Source of the DNA: Knoellia sp. S7-12
GTDB lineage: Bacteria; Actinomycetota; Actinomycetes; Actinomycetales; Dermatophilaceae
Direction of reading: 5' to 3'
Length of the DNA stretch: 64,000 bases
Assembly (NCBI RefSeq): GCF_040518285.1
Contig: NZ_CP155449.1
Coordinates: 186,001 to 250,000 of the forward strand
Part shown: one piece after another, positions 45,088-53,509 of the stretch
Layout of the letters: every line of letters begins with the position of its first letter
How positions within the stretch are numbered: the stretch's first letter is position 1
Notes under the pieces: generated by a model
The model's input: the letters and a program-made list of their open reading frames with translations, nothing else
What the model was told of the DNA's origin: nothing
Databases searched by the model: none
Made by a program: the position numbers and the translations under genes

Positions 45088-45387
45088 ATGGCTGACAACG
45101 CTGAGAACGTCGTCGTGTGCAACCACCCCGACCTGCTGCGCTATGAGGCGCATCTGGGGGGCGAACTCGCGGGCTTCGCCGCCTATCGGCTCGAGGACGG
45201 GCGGATCGCCTTCACGCACACCGAGGTGGATCCCGCCTTCGAGGGCAAGGGCATCGGTTCGGCCCTGGCTCGGGGCGCCCTCGATGACGTGCGTGCCACC
45301 GGTGGACTCAGGGTGCTGCCGCTCTGCCCCTTCATCAAGGGATGGATCGCCAAGCACGAGGACTATCAGGACCTGCTCGGGCACTGA
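45088..45387 (+). CDS. GNAT-like small N-acetyltransferase (YjdJ-type)
   Basis: Predicted 99-residue protein; LRYEAHLGGELAGFAAYRLEDGRIAFTHTEVDPAFEGKGIGSALARGALDDV contains the acetyl-CoA loop (EGKGIGSAL), and LRVLPLCPFIKGWIAKHEDY is the family's C-terminal signature. The ATG at 45088 or the overlapping ATGs at 45076/45079 could start translation; the latter overlap the pirin start codon on the other strand. Substrate unknown. Confidence 0.8.
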   Translation: MADNAENVVVCNHPDLLRYEAHLGGELAGFAAYRLEDGRIAFTHTEVDPAFEGKGIGSALARGALDDVRATGGLRVLPLCPFIKGWIAKHEDYQDLLGH

Positions 45388-45393
45388 CGGGCG

Positions 45394-45915
45394 TCAGTCG
45401 CGGGGTGGGCCGTCCCCGCCCAGCGGCTTCTGGAACCACGCCACGTCGCGCCATTCACCGTGCTTCCACCCAATGCGGCGATAGGTCCCGACCGATTCGA
45501 ACCCCATGGCCAGGTGCAGGGCCGCGCTCGCGTCGTTGGGCAGGGTCACGCCTCCGCAGGCCATGCGCATCCCGAGCGATTCCATGCGAGCCAGCAGCGC
45601 GGCATACACGATCCTGCCCACTCCACCACCGCGTGCGGTGACGTCGAGATAGACACTCACTTCGCACGAATACCGGTATGCCGCACGGGCTTTGAACGGG
45701 CCGCCGTAGGCATAGCCCACGATCGCACCATCCCGCTCGGCCACCAGCCAGGCGTGCTGCTCCTGTGCCGAGGCGATGCGAGCCATCATCTCCTCGACGC
45801 TGGGAGCGATCTCCTCGAACGTCGCCGTCGTGTGCTCGACGTAGTGCGCATAGATGGCCGCGCATGCTGCGGCATCGGCGGGCGCGGCGTCGCGCAGGGT
45901 CACCTCGGCAGTCAT
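45394..45915 (-). CDS. GNAT acetyltransferase, phosphinothricin acetyltransferase-like
   Basis: Predicted 173-residue N-acetyltransferase. It begins VTLRDAAPADAAACAAIYAHYVEHTTATFEE, a pattern shared with phosphinothricin/methionine-sulfoximine acetyltransferases, and has the acetyl-CoA loop ARGGGVGRIVYAALL and GMRMACGGVTLPNDASAALHLAMGFESVGTYR. It would acetylate an amino-acid-like amine; true resistance to phosphinothricin is unproved. Start at 45915 is supported by AGGA nine bases upstream; an ATG at 45924 is the alternative. The longer reading to 46725 crosses the protease gene and is rejected. It converges on the small GNAT gene (6-base gap). Confidence 0.83.
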   Translation of the reverse strand: MTAEVTLRDAAPADAAACAAIYAHYVEHTTATFEEIAPSVEEMMARIASAQEQHAWLVAERDGAIVGYAYGGPFKARAAYRYSCEVSVYLDVTARGGGVGRIVYAALLARMESLGMRMACGGVTLPNDASAALHLAMGFESVGTYRRIGWKHGEWRDVAWFQKPLGGDGPPRD

Positions 45916-45984
45916 GGCTGCCATCCTTGCGCGCCGATGTTTCCTGAACGTTGCCTGAGGGAGCATCAGCCTGCCGGCATATCG

Positions 45985-46013
45985 GCCCTTGACGATGCAT
46001 ACCCGCCCTTGAC
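45985..46013. repeat. Two direct GCCCTTGAC repeats upstream of the secreted protease
   Basis: GCCCTTGAC occurs at 45985-45993 and 46005-46013, exactly 20 bp apart, in the 211-base gap between the GNAT and protease genes. Each contains TTGAC, but no -10 box at proper spacing is convincing. It could be an activator site. Confidence 0.4.
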
Positions 46014-46126
46014 CAAGCGTGGGGACAATGGGAACGCACCTCTGACCCCCTTCTTGGGTGCGGCTTCCTAACGTCGAGAGTGCCAGCGGAAACACCGCTC
46101 GGTGATCCACGACAGGAGATCCACGC

Positions 46127-47332
46127 ATGTCTCGCAGAAGTCTCACCGTCCTGGCCGGCACCATCTCGGCCGCCGCCGCAGCAACCGCCCTCTGTGTCGC
46201 CCCCGCGACCGCCGCTTCTTCGGGCTCAGTCGGCCCGGAGCCCAGCACCGGCCCGCTCGCCGTCGACTCCGGCGCCTCCGTCGACGAGATGTCGGCCCAG
46301 TGGCTCGCCAAGGAGAAGGGTCTGACCCTCGAGACCGCGCGTGACCGGGTGGCCGCGCAGGACGGGCAGGGCCGCAAGGCCGCCGCCCTCGAGAAGTCGC
46401 TCGGGGCCAAGGCCGTCGGCACGTGGATCGACCAGGCCACCGGCGTGCTCCACGTCAACGTCACCGACGCCGCCGCTGCGTCGAAGGTGCGTGCGGCCGG
46501 TGCGTCCGCCAGGGTCGTCACCGCTGACAGGACCGAGCTCGCCGCGTCCGAGAAGGCCGCGAAGGCGCGCGTCGGAAAGGACGTCATCTCGTCCCACGTC
46601 GACCCGGTCACCAACAAGGTCGTCGTGACCGTGCCCGCCGACCGGCTGGCTGCGACCCGCGCCATGATCACCGACCCGTCGGTCAGCGTCGAGGGCACGG
46701 AGGCCAAGGTCACCACCCAGGCCAACGTCTATGGCGGTCAGCAGATCGAGTTCAGTGGCTACGTCTGCTCGCTCGGCTTCAACGCCACCAAGGCCGGAGC
46801 GCCGGTCTTCATCACCGCCGGGCACTGCGCCGAGGGCAACCAGACGTTCACCCGCAACGGGACGACGCTCGGCACGACCCGCGGCTGGTCCTTCCCCGGC
46901 AACGACTACGCCTACTCCAGCCTCTCGTCGAGCTGGACCGGGATCGCTGCGGTCGACATGTGGAACGGCAGCGCCCGGACCGTCACGGGGTCGAGCAATG
47001 CCACGGTCGGCACCGCGATCTGCAAGTCGGGTCGCACCACGGCCTGGACCTGCGGCTCGGTGCAGGCCAAGAACGTCACGGTCAACTACAACAACGGTGA
47101 CGGCACCTACTCCACCGTCGGCGGTCTCACGAAGTCCAACACCTGCACCGAAGGTGGCGACTCCGGCGGCTCGTGGATGGCCGGCAACCTCGCCCAGGGC
47201 GTGACGAGCGGCGGCGCTGGCTACGGCGCCAACGGCGTGTGCGGTCAGAAGGTCGGCCAGCCCAACGTTGCCTACTTCCAGCCGATTGGTGAGATCCTCA
47301 CCGCCTACGGGCTCGTCCTCAAGACGGCCTGA
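46127..47332 (+). CDS. Secreted S1 (streptogrisin/alpha-lytic-type) serine protease with propeptide
   Basis: Predicted 401-residue preproenzyme. A signal peptide ends near ATAASS; a propeptide of about 170 residues follows (SVDEMSAQWLAKEKGLTLE start); the mature enzyme begins near TTQANVYGGQQIEF. The catalytic triad is H233 (TAGHCAEG), D260 (PGNDYAYSS) and S346 (GGDSGGSW). Paired Cys support disulfides. It would be secreted and degrade extracellular protein after autoprocessing of its pro-domain. AGGAG lies eight bases before the start. It is followed by a strong hairpin. Confidence 0.9.
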   Translation: MSRRSLTVLAGTISAAAAATALCVAPATAASSGSVGPEPSTGPLAVDSGASVDEMSAQWLAKEKGLTLETARDRVAAQDGQGRKAAALEKSLGAKAVGTWIDQATGVLHVNVTDAAAASKVRAAGASARVVTADRTELAASEKAAKARVGKDVISSHVDPVTNKVVVTVPADRLAATRAMITDPSVSVEGTEAKVTTQANVYGGQQIEFSGYVCSLGFNATKAGAPVFITAGHCAEGNQTFTRNGTTLGTTRGWSFPGNDYAYSSLSSSWTGIAAVDMWNGSARTVTGSSNATVGTAICKSGRTTAWTCGSVQAKNVTVNYNNGDGTYSTVGGLTKSNTCTEGGDSGGSWMAGNLAQGVTSGGAGYGANGVCGQKVGQPNVAYFQPIGEILTAYGLVLKTA

Positions 47333-47347
47333 GAACCACAAGACGCA

Positions 47348-47389
47348 CGTATGCCGTGTGGCCCACCTTTCGGGGCCACACGGCATACG
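47348..47389 (+). terminator. Strong hairpin after the protease gene, with octamer arms
   Basis: CGTATGCCGTGTGGCC (47348-47363) pairs perfectly with GGCCACACGGCATACG (47374-47389) across a ten-base loop, 15 bases past the protease stop. The arms contain an inverted pair of the GTATGCCG octamer that is enriched across the window. Confidence 0.8.
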
Positions 47390-47420
47390 CGTATCTGGCG
47401 TATCGATCGGTGGTCGGGTC

Positions 47421-47426
47421 TACCGT
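47421..47426 (+). promoter_or_regulatory. Candidate -10 box TACCGT of a leaderless gene
   Basis: TACCGT is followed after seven bases by the ATG at 47434, with no ribosome site between. Confidence 0.5.
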
Positions 47427-47433
47427 CGAAGAC

Positions 47434-48234
47434 ATGGCAACTCACGAGGAGAAGTGGCCGGCGGGCACGCCCTGCTGGGTGGACATCACCGTGAGCGACC
47501 TGGCCCGTAGCCAGGCGTTCTACAACACCGTGCTCGGCTGGGAGTTCGAAGAGAGCACCGAGGAGTACGGCGGCTACACCAACGCCCACCTCGGCGGTCG
47601 CAAGGTCGCCGGGATGTCAGCCTCGATGGAGGGGATGGACTGGCCCAACGTCTGGTCGACCTACTTCGCAACCGATGACGTCGACGCGACCGCGGCGGCA
47701 GCGACGGGAGCTGGCGCCCAGCAGACGTTCGAGCCCATGGACGTGGGAGCCTTCGGGCGGATGGCGATGTGGGTCGACCCCGGTGGGGCGGCCTTCGGGG
47801 CGTGGGAGTCGCGCGATCACACCGGCTACGAAGCGCACAATGAGCACGGCGCCGTCGGCTGGGTCGACCTGGCGACGCGTGACCTCAAGACGTCAAAAGC
47901 GTTCTACGGCAGTGTTTTTGGGCTCACCTATGAGGACATGTCGATGAGTGGCGTGAGATATGCGACGTTCACGCCACCAGGTGGCGAGTGGGCAGCGGGC
48001 GGCATGGGCGACCGGCAGGTCGGAGATGCTCTCGGACCGCGGTGGTGTGTGACATTCGAGGTGGACGACGTGGATGTGGCGCGGCAACGGGCGGTCGAGG
48101 CGGGTGGAGCCGCGCCGGAGGCCCCGCTCGAATTCGAGTTCGGTCGCATCGCGACGGTCAAGGGGCCCGACGGCGAGGAGTTCTCGCTCATGACCTCGAA
48201 GGCACCAGACAGCGAAGCACCTACTGCACCGTAA
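47434..48234 (+). CDS. Two-domain VOC superfamily protein
   Basis: Predicted 266-residue protein with two VOC halves: GTPCWVDITVSDLARSQAFYNTVLGW and GAVGWVDLATRDLKTSKAFYGSVFGL. Each ends with a glyoxalase-type strand (MAMWVDPGGAAFGAWE; ATVKGPDGEEFSLM). Such proteins are common in actinobacteria, often annotated as glyoxalase or hydroxylase-like; the substrate is unknown. The gene appears leaderless. Its last residues EAPTAP and the TAA stop lie in the left arm of a palindromic repeat, so the C-terminus looks supplied by the repeat. Confidence 0.82.
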   Translation: MATHEEKWPAGTPCWVDITVSDLARSQAFYNTVLGWEFEESTEEYGGYTNAHLGGRKVAGMSASMEGMDWPNVWSTYFATDDVDATAAAATGAGAQQTFEPMDVGAFGRMAMWVDPGGAAFGAWESRDHTGYEAHNEHGAVGWVDLATRDLKTSKAFYGSVFGLTYEDMSMSGVRYATFTPPGGEWAAGGMGDRQVGDALGPRWCVTFEVDDVDVARQRAVEAGGAAPEAPLEFEFGRIATVKGPDGEEFSLMTSKAPDSEAPTAP

Positions 48235-48266
48235 GTGTGGTGATCACCCCACTTACGGTGCGGTAG
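48221..48266. repeat. Palindromic repeat, copy 2
   Basis: The left arm CTACTGCACCGTAAGTGTGG and right arm CCCCACTTACGGTGCGGTAG match copy 1 (32231-32288) with two or three changes. The dyad is centred on TGA|TCA at 48243/48244. It lies between convergent genes (VOC and ABC-F) and overlaps the VOC stop codon. Confidence 0.85.
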
Positions 48267-48285
48267 CGCATGCGATCGGTGACGG

Positions 48286-50010
48286 TCAGCGGGCGCGGCT
48301 GACCCTGGCCTCGTCCCACACCGGCCCCGGAGTCTCGACGACGCGGCCATCGCTGCCGAAGACAAGGAACCGGTCGAAGCTGCGCGCGAACCAGCGGTCG
48401 TGGGTCACAGCCAGTACCGTCCCCTCGAAGGCCGCGAGGGCCTGCTCCAGCGCCTCGGCCGAGTGCAGGTCGAGGTTGTCGGTCGGCTCGTCGAGGAGCA
48501 GCAGCGTCGCCCCGCTCAGCTCGAGCAGGAGGATCTGGAAGCGCGCCTGCTGCCCGCCCGAGAGCGTGTCGAAGGTCTGCTCGCCCTGATGCGCGAGCTC
48601 ATAGCGGTCGAGCACGCGCGACGCCTCCTCACGCCCACGCCCGGTGCGATGCTCATCACCCCGGTGGAGGATCTCGAGCAGCGTGCGCCCGCGCAGTTGG
48701 GGCGAGTCGTGGGTCTGGGCGAACCAACCGGGACGCACCCGGGACCCGAGGCGCGCAGTTCCGCTGTGCCGCACTGGTTCCACGGTGACATCGCTGACTG
48801 GTTGATGCTCGATGTCGGGGTCGCTCCCGCCCGCGGCCAGGAGCCGCAGGAAGTGGGACTTGCCCGAACCGTTGGACCCGAGGACGGCAACGCGCTCGCC
48901 GAACCAGACCTCGAGGTCGAACGGCTTCATCAAGGAATCAAGGTCACCCGACACTGAGTCCGAGCTGCCCGGGGCGAGAAGCTCGACGCCGGTGCACACG
49001 ACCGCGCGCTTCGCCGTGCGCCCACCCCTGAGGCGCATCGTGACGTTCTGAGCAATGGCGACCTTCTCGGGCGGGCCGGCCTTCACGAACTTCGCGAGCC
49101 GGGTCTCGGCGGCGTGGAGCCGCGAGGCGAGACCGTCGTTGAAGGCCGCCTTCGTTCGATACATGAGGACGAGTGCCTTGAGCTTGGTGTGCTCCTCGTC
49201 CCAGCGTCGGCGCATCTCGTCGAGGCGGTCGTTGCGGTCGACCCGAGCCTGGTGCCAGGTCGCGAACGAGCCTGGGTGAATCCAGGCGCTGGCCCCGTTG
49301 ACGCCCGGCTCCAGGGTGACGACGGCCGTGGCGACCCTCGAGAGCAGCTCGCGGTCGTGGCTGATGAACAGGACCGTCTTGTTCGACGCGATGAGCCGGT
49401 CCTCGAGCCACCGCTTGGACGGCACGTCGAGGTAGTTGTCGGGCTCGTCGAGGAGCAGCAGGTCGGCCGGTCCGCTCAGCAGCGCCTCAAGCACCACGCG
49501 CTTCTGTTCGCCTCCCGACAGGGAGGTGACGGCACGCCACTGAGCCTGCTCGAACGGCATACCCAACGCCTGGGTCGTGACCGTGTCCCACACCGTCGTC
49601 TCGAACTCGTAGCCACCCGCATCGCCCCAGTCCGCCAGCGCCTGCGCGTAGTCCATCTGCGACGGCTCGTCGTCGACTTCCATGATCCGCAGCTCGGCGG
49701 CGTCCACGGCCAGCGCGGCCTTGCGAATGCGTTCTGGCGCAACGGTGATGAGCAGATCGCGCACGGTCGAGTCATCGCGGACCTTGCCCACGAACTGGTT
49801 CATGACCGCGAGCGTCCCGGACGTGGTGATGGCGCCCTCGTGCGCGGTGAGGTCGCCCGAGATGATCCGGGTCAGGGTCGTCTTGCCGGTCCCGTTGGGG
49901 CCGATGAGAGCGACGCGCTGCCCCTCGCCGACGCGGAACTGGACGCCGTCGAGCAGGGGACGCCCGTCGGGGAGCGTGAACCCGACCTGGTTGACCTCGA
50001 GATGTGCCAC
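48286..50010 (-). CDS. ABC-F family ATPase
   Basis: Predicted 574-residue protein with two ATPase domains and no membrane helices. Domain 1 has Walker A GPNGTGKTT and signature LSGGEQKRV with LLLDEPDNYLD; domain 2 has GSNGSGKSH and LSGGQQARF with LLLDEPTDNLD. The linker (about 230-300) is Arg/Lys-rich. ABC-F proteins act on the ribosome, in translation control or antibiotic protection; this one cannot be assigned. It converges on the VOC gene across the palindromic repeat. Confidence 0.88.
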   Translation of the reverse strand: MAHLEVNQVGFTLPDGRPLLDGVQFRVGEGQRVALIGPNGTGKTTLTRIISGDLTAHEGAITTSGTLAVMNQFVGKVRDDSTVRDLLITVAPERIRKAALAVDAAELRIMEVDDEPSQMDYAQALADWGDAGGYEFETTVWDTVTTQALGMPFEQAQWRAVTSLSGGEQKRVVLEALLSGPADLLLLDEPDNYLDVPSKRWLEDRLIASNKTVLFISHDRELLSRVATAVVTLEPGVNGASAWIHPGSFATWHQARVDRNDRLDEMRRRWDEEHTKLKALVLMYRTKAAFNDGLASRLHAAETRLAKFVKAGPPEKVAIAQNVTMRLRGGRTAKRAVVCTGVELLAPGSSDSVSGDLDSLMKPFDLEVWFGERVAVLGSNGSGKSHFLRLLAAGGSDPDIEHQPVSDVTVEPVRHSGTARLGSRVRPGWFAQTHDSPQLRGRTLLEILHRGDEHRTGRGREEASRVLDRYELAHQGEQTFDTLSGGQQARFQILLLELSGATLLLLDEPTDNLDLHSAEALEQALAAFEGTVLAVTHDRWFARSFDRFLVFGSDGRVVETPGPVWDEARVSRAR

Positions 50011-50048
50011 GAGAGTCGAGTGTCCTGCCTGTATGCCGTCCGGCCAAG

Positions 50049-51014
50049 TCAGTTTGTCGGCGAAGCTCGCGCCCCGGTGTCCGGACGTTCGATCGGACCC
50101 AGCTGGTTGCGGCTCTGGATGCGGAAGGCGCCCGGCGTCATCCCGGCCTGTCGACGGAACCAGGACGAGAAGTTCGACGCGTCATCGAAGCCGAGCTGCT
50201 CGGCAATCTCGGACACCGACGCGGCGGCGTGGCTGAGCTGCCGCTTCGCCTCCAAGGCCACCCGCTCATCAATGAGCTCCTTGGCCGAAAGCCCGGTGTG
50301 CCGCCGGGCGAGACGGTTGAGGGTGCGGGTGGAGTAGCCCAGACGATCGGCATGGTCACTCACCTTGTGCCAGGTCCGGAAGTGCTCCTCGACGTGATCG
50401 CGGAACCACGTGTAGGCCTCGTGGGTCGGCCCTTGGGCGGGCACGTCGTCCGCTGGTCCGACCCGTGAGAGGTGGATGAGGAGTGCGGCGAGAGCGTGGG
50501 CGAGGGCGGCTTGGCGAAGGCCGGTGAGACCGCCCTGGCCTCGTCCGGCATCCCCTGGTTCGGCATCACGTCGTTCGGCACCGGTGGCGACCAGCAGGGC
50601 GAGGGCTTGCGTGACGGGGGTGTCCGCCAGATCGGCAGCGGACCAGTGGCTTCGTCCACTGACCGGGTGCGACCTGATGAGGTCGCTCGTGCGCTCATCC
50701 ACCGTGTGGGCTCCGAAGAGGGCGACGGTGCCTTCGATGTCGTCGATCGCGCCCCAGTGGTGGACCTGGCCGGCTCGCACCCACAGGACGTCGCCGGGCT
50801 GCAGCGGATGGTCCGTGAAGTCGACGACGTGGCGGGCAGAGCCGCTCGCGATGTGCACGAGCAGGTCGAAATCCAGGCGTTGGGTCATCAGGAACTCATG
50901 CGGTCCGCCGCGCTCACGGATTCCGCGCAGGGTGTTCACCTCGATGTCGCCCACGCTTGGCTCGGGCGGAATGAAGCGCACCTGGCGGATCGCAGCCTGT
51001 CCCATTTTTACCAT
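50049..51014 (-). CDS. AraC-family transcriptional regulator with cupin sensor domain
   Basis: Predicted 321-residue regulator. The N-terminal cupin (about 30-120) shows GSARHVVDFTDHPLQPGDVLWVRAGQVHHWG. The C-terminal AraC domain (about 215-310) has two helix-turn-helix units: SDHADRLGYSTRTLNRLARRHTGLSAKEL and VSEIAEQLGFDDASNFSSWFRRQAGMTPGAFR. The start at 51014 is favoured by GGAAGAG upstream; M10 at 51005 is possible. It is divergent from the MBL-fold/SnoaL pair across 55 bases, which is its most likely target. Confidence 0.85.
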   Translation of the reverse strand: MVKMGQAAIRQVRFIPPEPSVGDIEVNTLRGIRERGGPHEFLMTQRLDFDLLVHIASGSARHVVDFTDHPLQPGDVLWVRAGQVHHWGAIDDIEGTVALFGAHTVDERTSDLIRSHPVSGRSHWSAADLADTPVTQALALLVATGAERRDAEPGDAGRGQGGLTGLRQAALAHALAALLIHLSRVGPADDVPAQGPTHEAYTWFRDHVEEHFRTWHKVSDHADRLGYSTRTLNRLARRHTGLSAKELIDERVALEAKRQLSHAAASVSEIAEQLGFDDASNFSSWFRRQAGMTPGAFRIQSRNQLGPIERPDTGARASPTN

Positions 51015-51056
51015 TGCTCTTCCCGTGGACACCGTGACTCACGACAAGAGGGATCC

Positions 51057-51062
51057 TACGGT
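51057..51062 (+). promoter_or_regulatory. Candidate -10 box TACGGT of a leaderless gene
   Basis: TACGGT is followed after seven bases by the ATG at 51070, with no ribosome site between. It lies in the divergent region shared with the AraC gene. Confidence 0.5.
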
Positions 51063-51069
51063 TACCGGT

Positions 51070-51876
51070 ATGACCAATCTCGAATTCACCATCATCGACA
51101 CGGCGGACACGTCGCTCAACAAGACCAGCGTCCTGGTCACCGGCGAGACCGAGGCGCTGGTGGTCGACGCGGCCTTCACGCGCGCCGACGGCCACCGCAT
51201 CGTCGCCGAGGTTCTCGACTCGGGCAAGGAACTCACCATTGTGGTCGTCACGGCCGGTGACCCTGACTTCTACTTCGGCGCCGAAGTCATTGCTGACGCC
51301 TTCCCGGAGGCGACCTTCCTCGCTCCCGCAGACGTCATCGAGCACATCGCGCACAGCTACGAGGGCAAGCTCCAGGCCTGGGCCCACCTCGGCCCGAACC
51401 TGCCCACACGCCTCGTCGAGCTGACCCCGCTGACCGCGACCTCTCTCACCGTTGACGGCACCAAGATCGAGGTGCGCCGGGGAAGCGAGCTGCTCGGCGA
51501 CCGGTCGTGGCACCTGTTCGAGCCGACCTCACGTTCGCTGTTCGGCGGCGTGCTGCTGTTCGAGGGCCTCCACGTGTGGACCGCCGACAGCGCCACCCCG
51601 GAGCTGCGGTCCGAGTGGATCCGCGTGCTCGACGACCTGGAGGCGCTGGCCCCGACCTATGTCGTCGCCGGTCACCGGACCGCTGGCGCCCCGACGGATC
51701 TCACCGCCATCACCCACACCCGCGACTACCTCCAGACCTTCGAGAAGACCATCGCGGCCTCGGCCGACGCTGCAGAAGCCGAGGCGTCACTGCTCACGGC
51801 CTACCCGGATGCCGGTTTGCAGGTCGCCGCTGGCCTCGGAACCAAGGTCGCGAAGGGAGAGATGACGTGGGGCTGA
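51070..51876 (+). CDS. Metallo-beta-lactamase-fold protein lacking the metal-binding motif
   Basis: Predicted 268-residue protein with clear MBL fold order: N-terminal strands (LNKTSVLVTGETEALVVDAAF), the loop after VVVTAG, and the C-terminal VVAGHRTAG. However the family motif THxHxDHxGG reads TAGDPDFYFG, so all three metal histidines of that motif are lost and only the last His (GHR) remains. It is probably a pseudoenzyme or a metal-independent variant. The gene appears leaderless and overlaps the SnoaL gene by 10 bases; the AraC gene is divergent. Confidence 0.75.
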   Translation: MTNLEFTIIDTADTSLNKTSVLVTGETEALVVDAAFTRADGHRIVAEVLDSGKELTIVVVTAGDPDFYFGAEVIADAFPEATFLAPADVIEHIAHSYEGKLQAWAHLGPNLPTRLVELTPLTATSLTVDGTKIEVRRGSELLGDRSWHLFEPTSRSLFGGVLLFEGLHVWTADSATPELRSEWIRVLDDLEALAPTYVVAGHRTAGAPTDLTAITHTRDYLQTFEKTIAASADAAEAEASLLTAYPDAGLQVAAGLGTKVAKGEMTWG

Positions 51877-52271
51877 ACCACGAGTCCAGCCCGGCCGACG
51901 TCGTGCGCCGCCAGTACGTCGCGTCGGCGGCCGGCGACCTGGCGGCTCTGCGCGCGACGATGGCTCCGGACGTCGAGTGGACCGAGATGGCGGGCTTCCC
52001 GCTCGCCGGGACCTATCGCACCCCCGAAGGTGTGACCACCAACGTCATGGAGAAGCTCGGCGCTGAGTGGGACGGCTGGGCCGCGCACGATGACACCTAT
52101 GTGGTCGACGGTGAGAACGTCGTCGTCCTCGCTCGCTACACGGCCAGCCATCGGGCGACCGGCAAGGATCTGGCCGTGCGGGTGGCTCATCACTTCATCG
52201 TCCGCGGCGGGCTCATCGTCCGGTTCGAGCAGTTCGTCGACACCGCCCTCGTGCGCGACGCGGCCAGCTGA
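51867..52271 (+). CDS. SnoaL/NTF2-like protein
   Basis: Predicted 134-residue NTF2-like cone-fold protein. Typical elements are SPADVVRRQYVASAAGDLAALRATMAPDVEW at the N-terminus, GVTTNVMEKLG and the strands VVVLARYTASHRATGKDLAVRVAHHF with FIVRGGLIVRFEQFVDTALVRDA. SnoaL proteins catalyse small steps or bind ligands; function is unknown here. The GTG at 51867 overlaps the MBL-like stop and has AAGGGAG upstream, so it is a coupled second gene in the AraC-facing operon. Confidence 0.8.
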   Translation: MGLNHESSPADVVRRQYVASAAGDLAALRATMAPDVEWTEMAGFPLAGTYRTPEGVTTNVMEKLGAEWDGWAAHDDTYVVDGENVVVLARYTASHRATGKDLAVRVAHHFIVRGGLIVRFEQFVDTALVRDAAS

Positions 52272-52300
52272 GTCGACCGCCCGCGCTTGATCGAGCCGAC

Positions 52301-52306
52301 TAGGTT
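52301..52306 (+). promoter_or_regulatory. Candidate -10 box TAGGTT of a leaderless gene
   Basis: TAGGTT is followed after seven bases by the ATG at 52314, with no ribosome site between. Confidence 0.5.
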
Positions 52307-52313
52307 GGATCGC

Positions 52314-53501
52314 ATGGCCACGGACGTGCAACACCCTCTCGACCTCTTCGGCATCGACGGGCTGATCGGCGCCGACGACCGCGACATGCGCGACACGGTG
52401 CGCTCGTTCCTCGCCGCCGAGGTGCGGCCGCACGTGCCCGGCTGGTTCGAGTCGGCCTCGGTGCCGGTGCGTGAGCTCGCACCCCGCCTCGGCGAGTTGG
52501 GTCTGCTCGGCATGCACCTCGAGGGCTACGGCTGCGCTGGGACGAGCGCCACGGCATACGGACTCGCTTGTGCTGAGCTGGAAGCGGTCGACTCAGGTGT
52601 CCGCTCGCTCGTCTCCGTCCAGGGGTCGCTCGCGATGTTTGCGATCTGGCAGTTCGGCAGCGAGGAGCAGAAGTTGGAGTGGCTCCCGCGAATGGCTGCG
52701 GGTGAGGCGATCGGGTGTTTCGGGCTGACCGAGCCGGACTTCGGATCCAACCCCGCCGGCATGCGCACACGGGCGCGACGTGAGGGTGAGGACTGGGTTC
52801 TCGACGGCTCCAAGATGTGGATCACCAACGGGTCCGTCGCCGACGTGGCCGTCGTGTGGGCGCGGACGGACGCGAGCGATGGCGAGACGATCCGGGGGTT
52901 TGTCGTGCCGACCTCGACGCCCGGGTTCTCGGCGCCGGAGATCACCGGGAAGCTCTCGCTGCGTGCGTCGGTGACGTCCGAGCTCGTGCTCGATGGCGTG
53001 CGGCTGCCGGCTTCGGCGATGCTGCCCGAGGCGCGTGGGTTGTCCGGGCCGTTGTCGTGTCTGTCGGAGGCACGCTTCGGGATCATCTTCGGCGCACTCG
53101 GGGCGGCGCGCGATGCCCTCGAGACGACGATCGCCTACACGCTCGACCGAGACATGTTCGAGAAGAAGCTCGGTGGCTACCAGATCACCCAGACCAAGCT
53201 CGCCGACATGACGCTCGAGCTCGGCAAGGGGATGCTGCTCGCCCTGCACCTGGGGGCACTCAAGGACGCCGGGACCCTGCGGCCCGAGCAGGTGTCGCTG
53301 GGCAAGCTCAACTCGTGTCGCGAGGCCATCAAGATCGCCCGCGAGTGCCGAACGCTGCTGGGCGCCAACGGGATCTCGGGCGAGTACTCACCCATGCGGC
53401 ACGCCAACAACCTCGAGTCGGTCCTCACCTATGAGGGCACGTCCGAGGTCCACCAGCTCGTCATCGGACAGGCCCTCACCGGGCTGCCGGCGTTCCGTTG
53501 A
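52314..53501 (+). CDS. gcdH: Glutaryl-CoA dehydrogenase-like acyl-CoA dehydrogenase
   Basis: Predicted 395-residue FAD enzyme. The motifs of glutaryl-CoA dehydrogenase are seen: VRSLVSVQGSLAMFAIWQFG, GCFGLTEPDFGSNP, KMWITNG, and the C-terminal LESVLTYEGTSEVHQLVIGQALTG with the catalytic base E374. It would oxidise glutaryl-CoA, or a related short-chain acyl-CoA, to crotonyl-CoA in lysine/tryptophan catabolism. The start at 52314 follows a leaderless -10 box; the reading to 52287 adds nine residues. It is followed by a nested palindrome before the TPR gene. Confidence 0.86.
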   Translation: MATDVQHPLDLFGIDGLIGADDRDMRDTVRSFLAAEVRPHVPGWFESASVPVRELAPRLGELGLLGMHLEGYGCAGTSATAYGLACAELEAVDSGVRSLVSVQGSLAMFAIWQFGSEEQKLEWLPRMAAGEAIGCFGLTEPDFGSNPAGMRTRARREGEDWVLDGSKMWITNGSVADVAVVWARTDASDGETIRGFVVPTSTPGFSAPEITGKLSLRASVTSELVLDGVRLPASAMLPEARGLSGPLSCLSEARFGIIFGALGAARDALETTIAYTLDRDMFEKKLGGYQITQTKLADMTLELGKGMLLALHLGALKDAGTLRPEQVSLGKLNSCREAIKIARECRTLLGANGISGEYSPMRHANNLESVLTYEGTSEVHQLVIGQALTGLPAFR

Positions 53502-53509
53502 TCGGGCCG

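Noticed and set aside
45916..46725. Extended N-terminus of the phosphinothricin acetyltransferase-like gene
   Set aside because: It crosses the protease signal peptide and gives Ala/Thr/Ser-rich noise, while the family's real N-terminus starts at 45915.
32231..48266. An insertion sequence or transposon bounded by the two palindromes
   Set aside because: There is no transposase or target duplication, and the genes between them are ordinary chromosomal genes.
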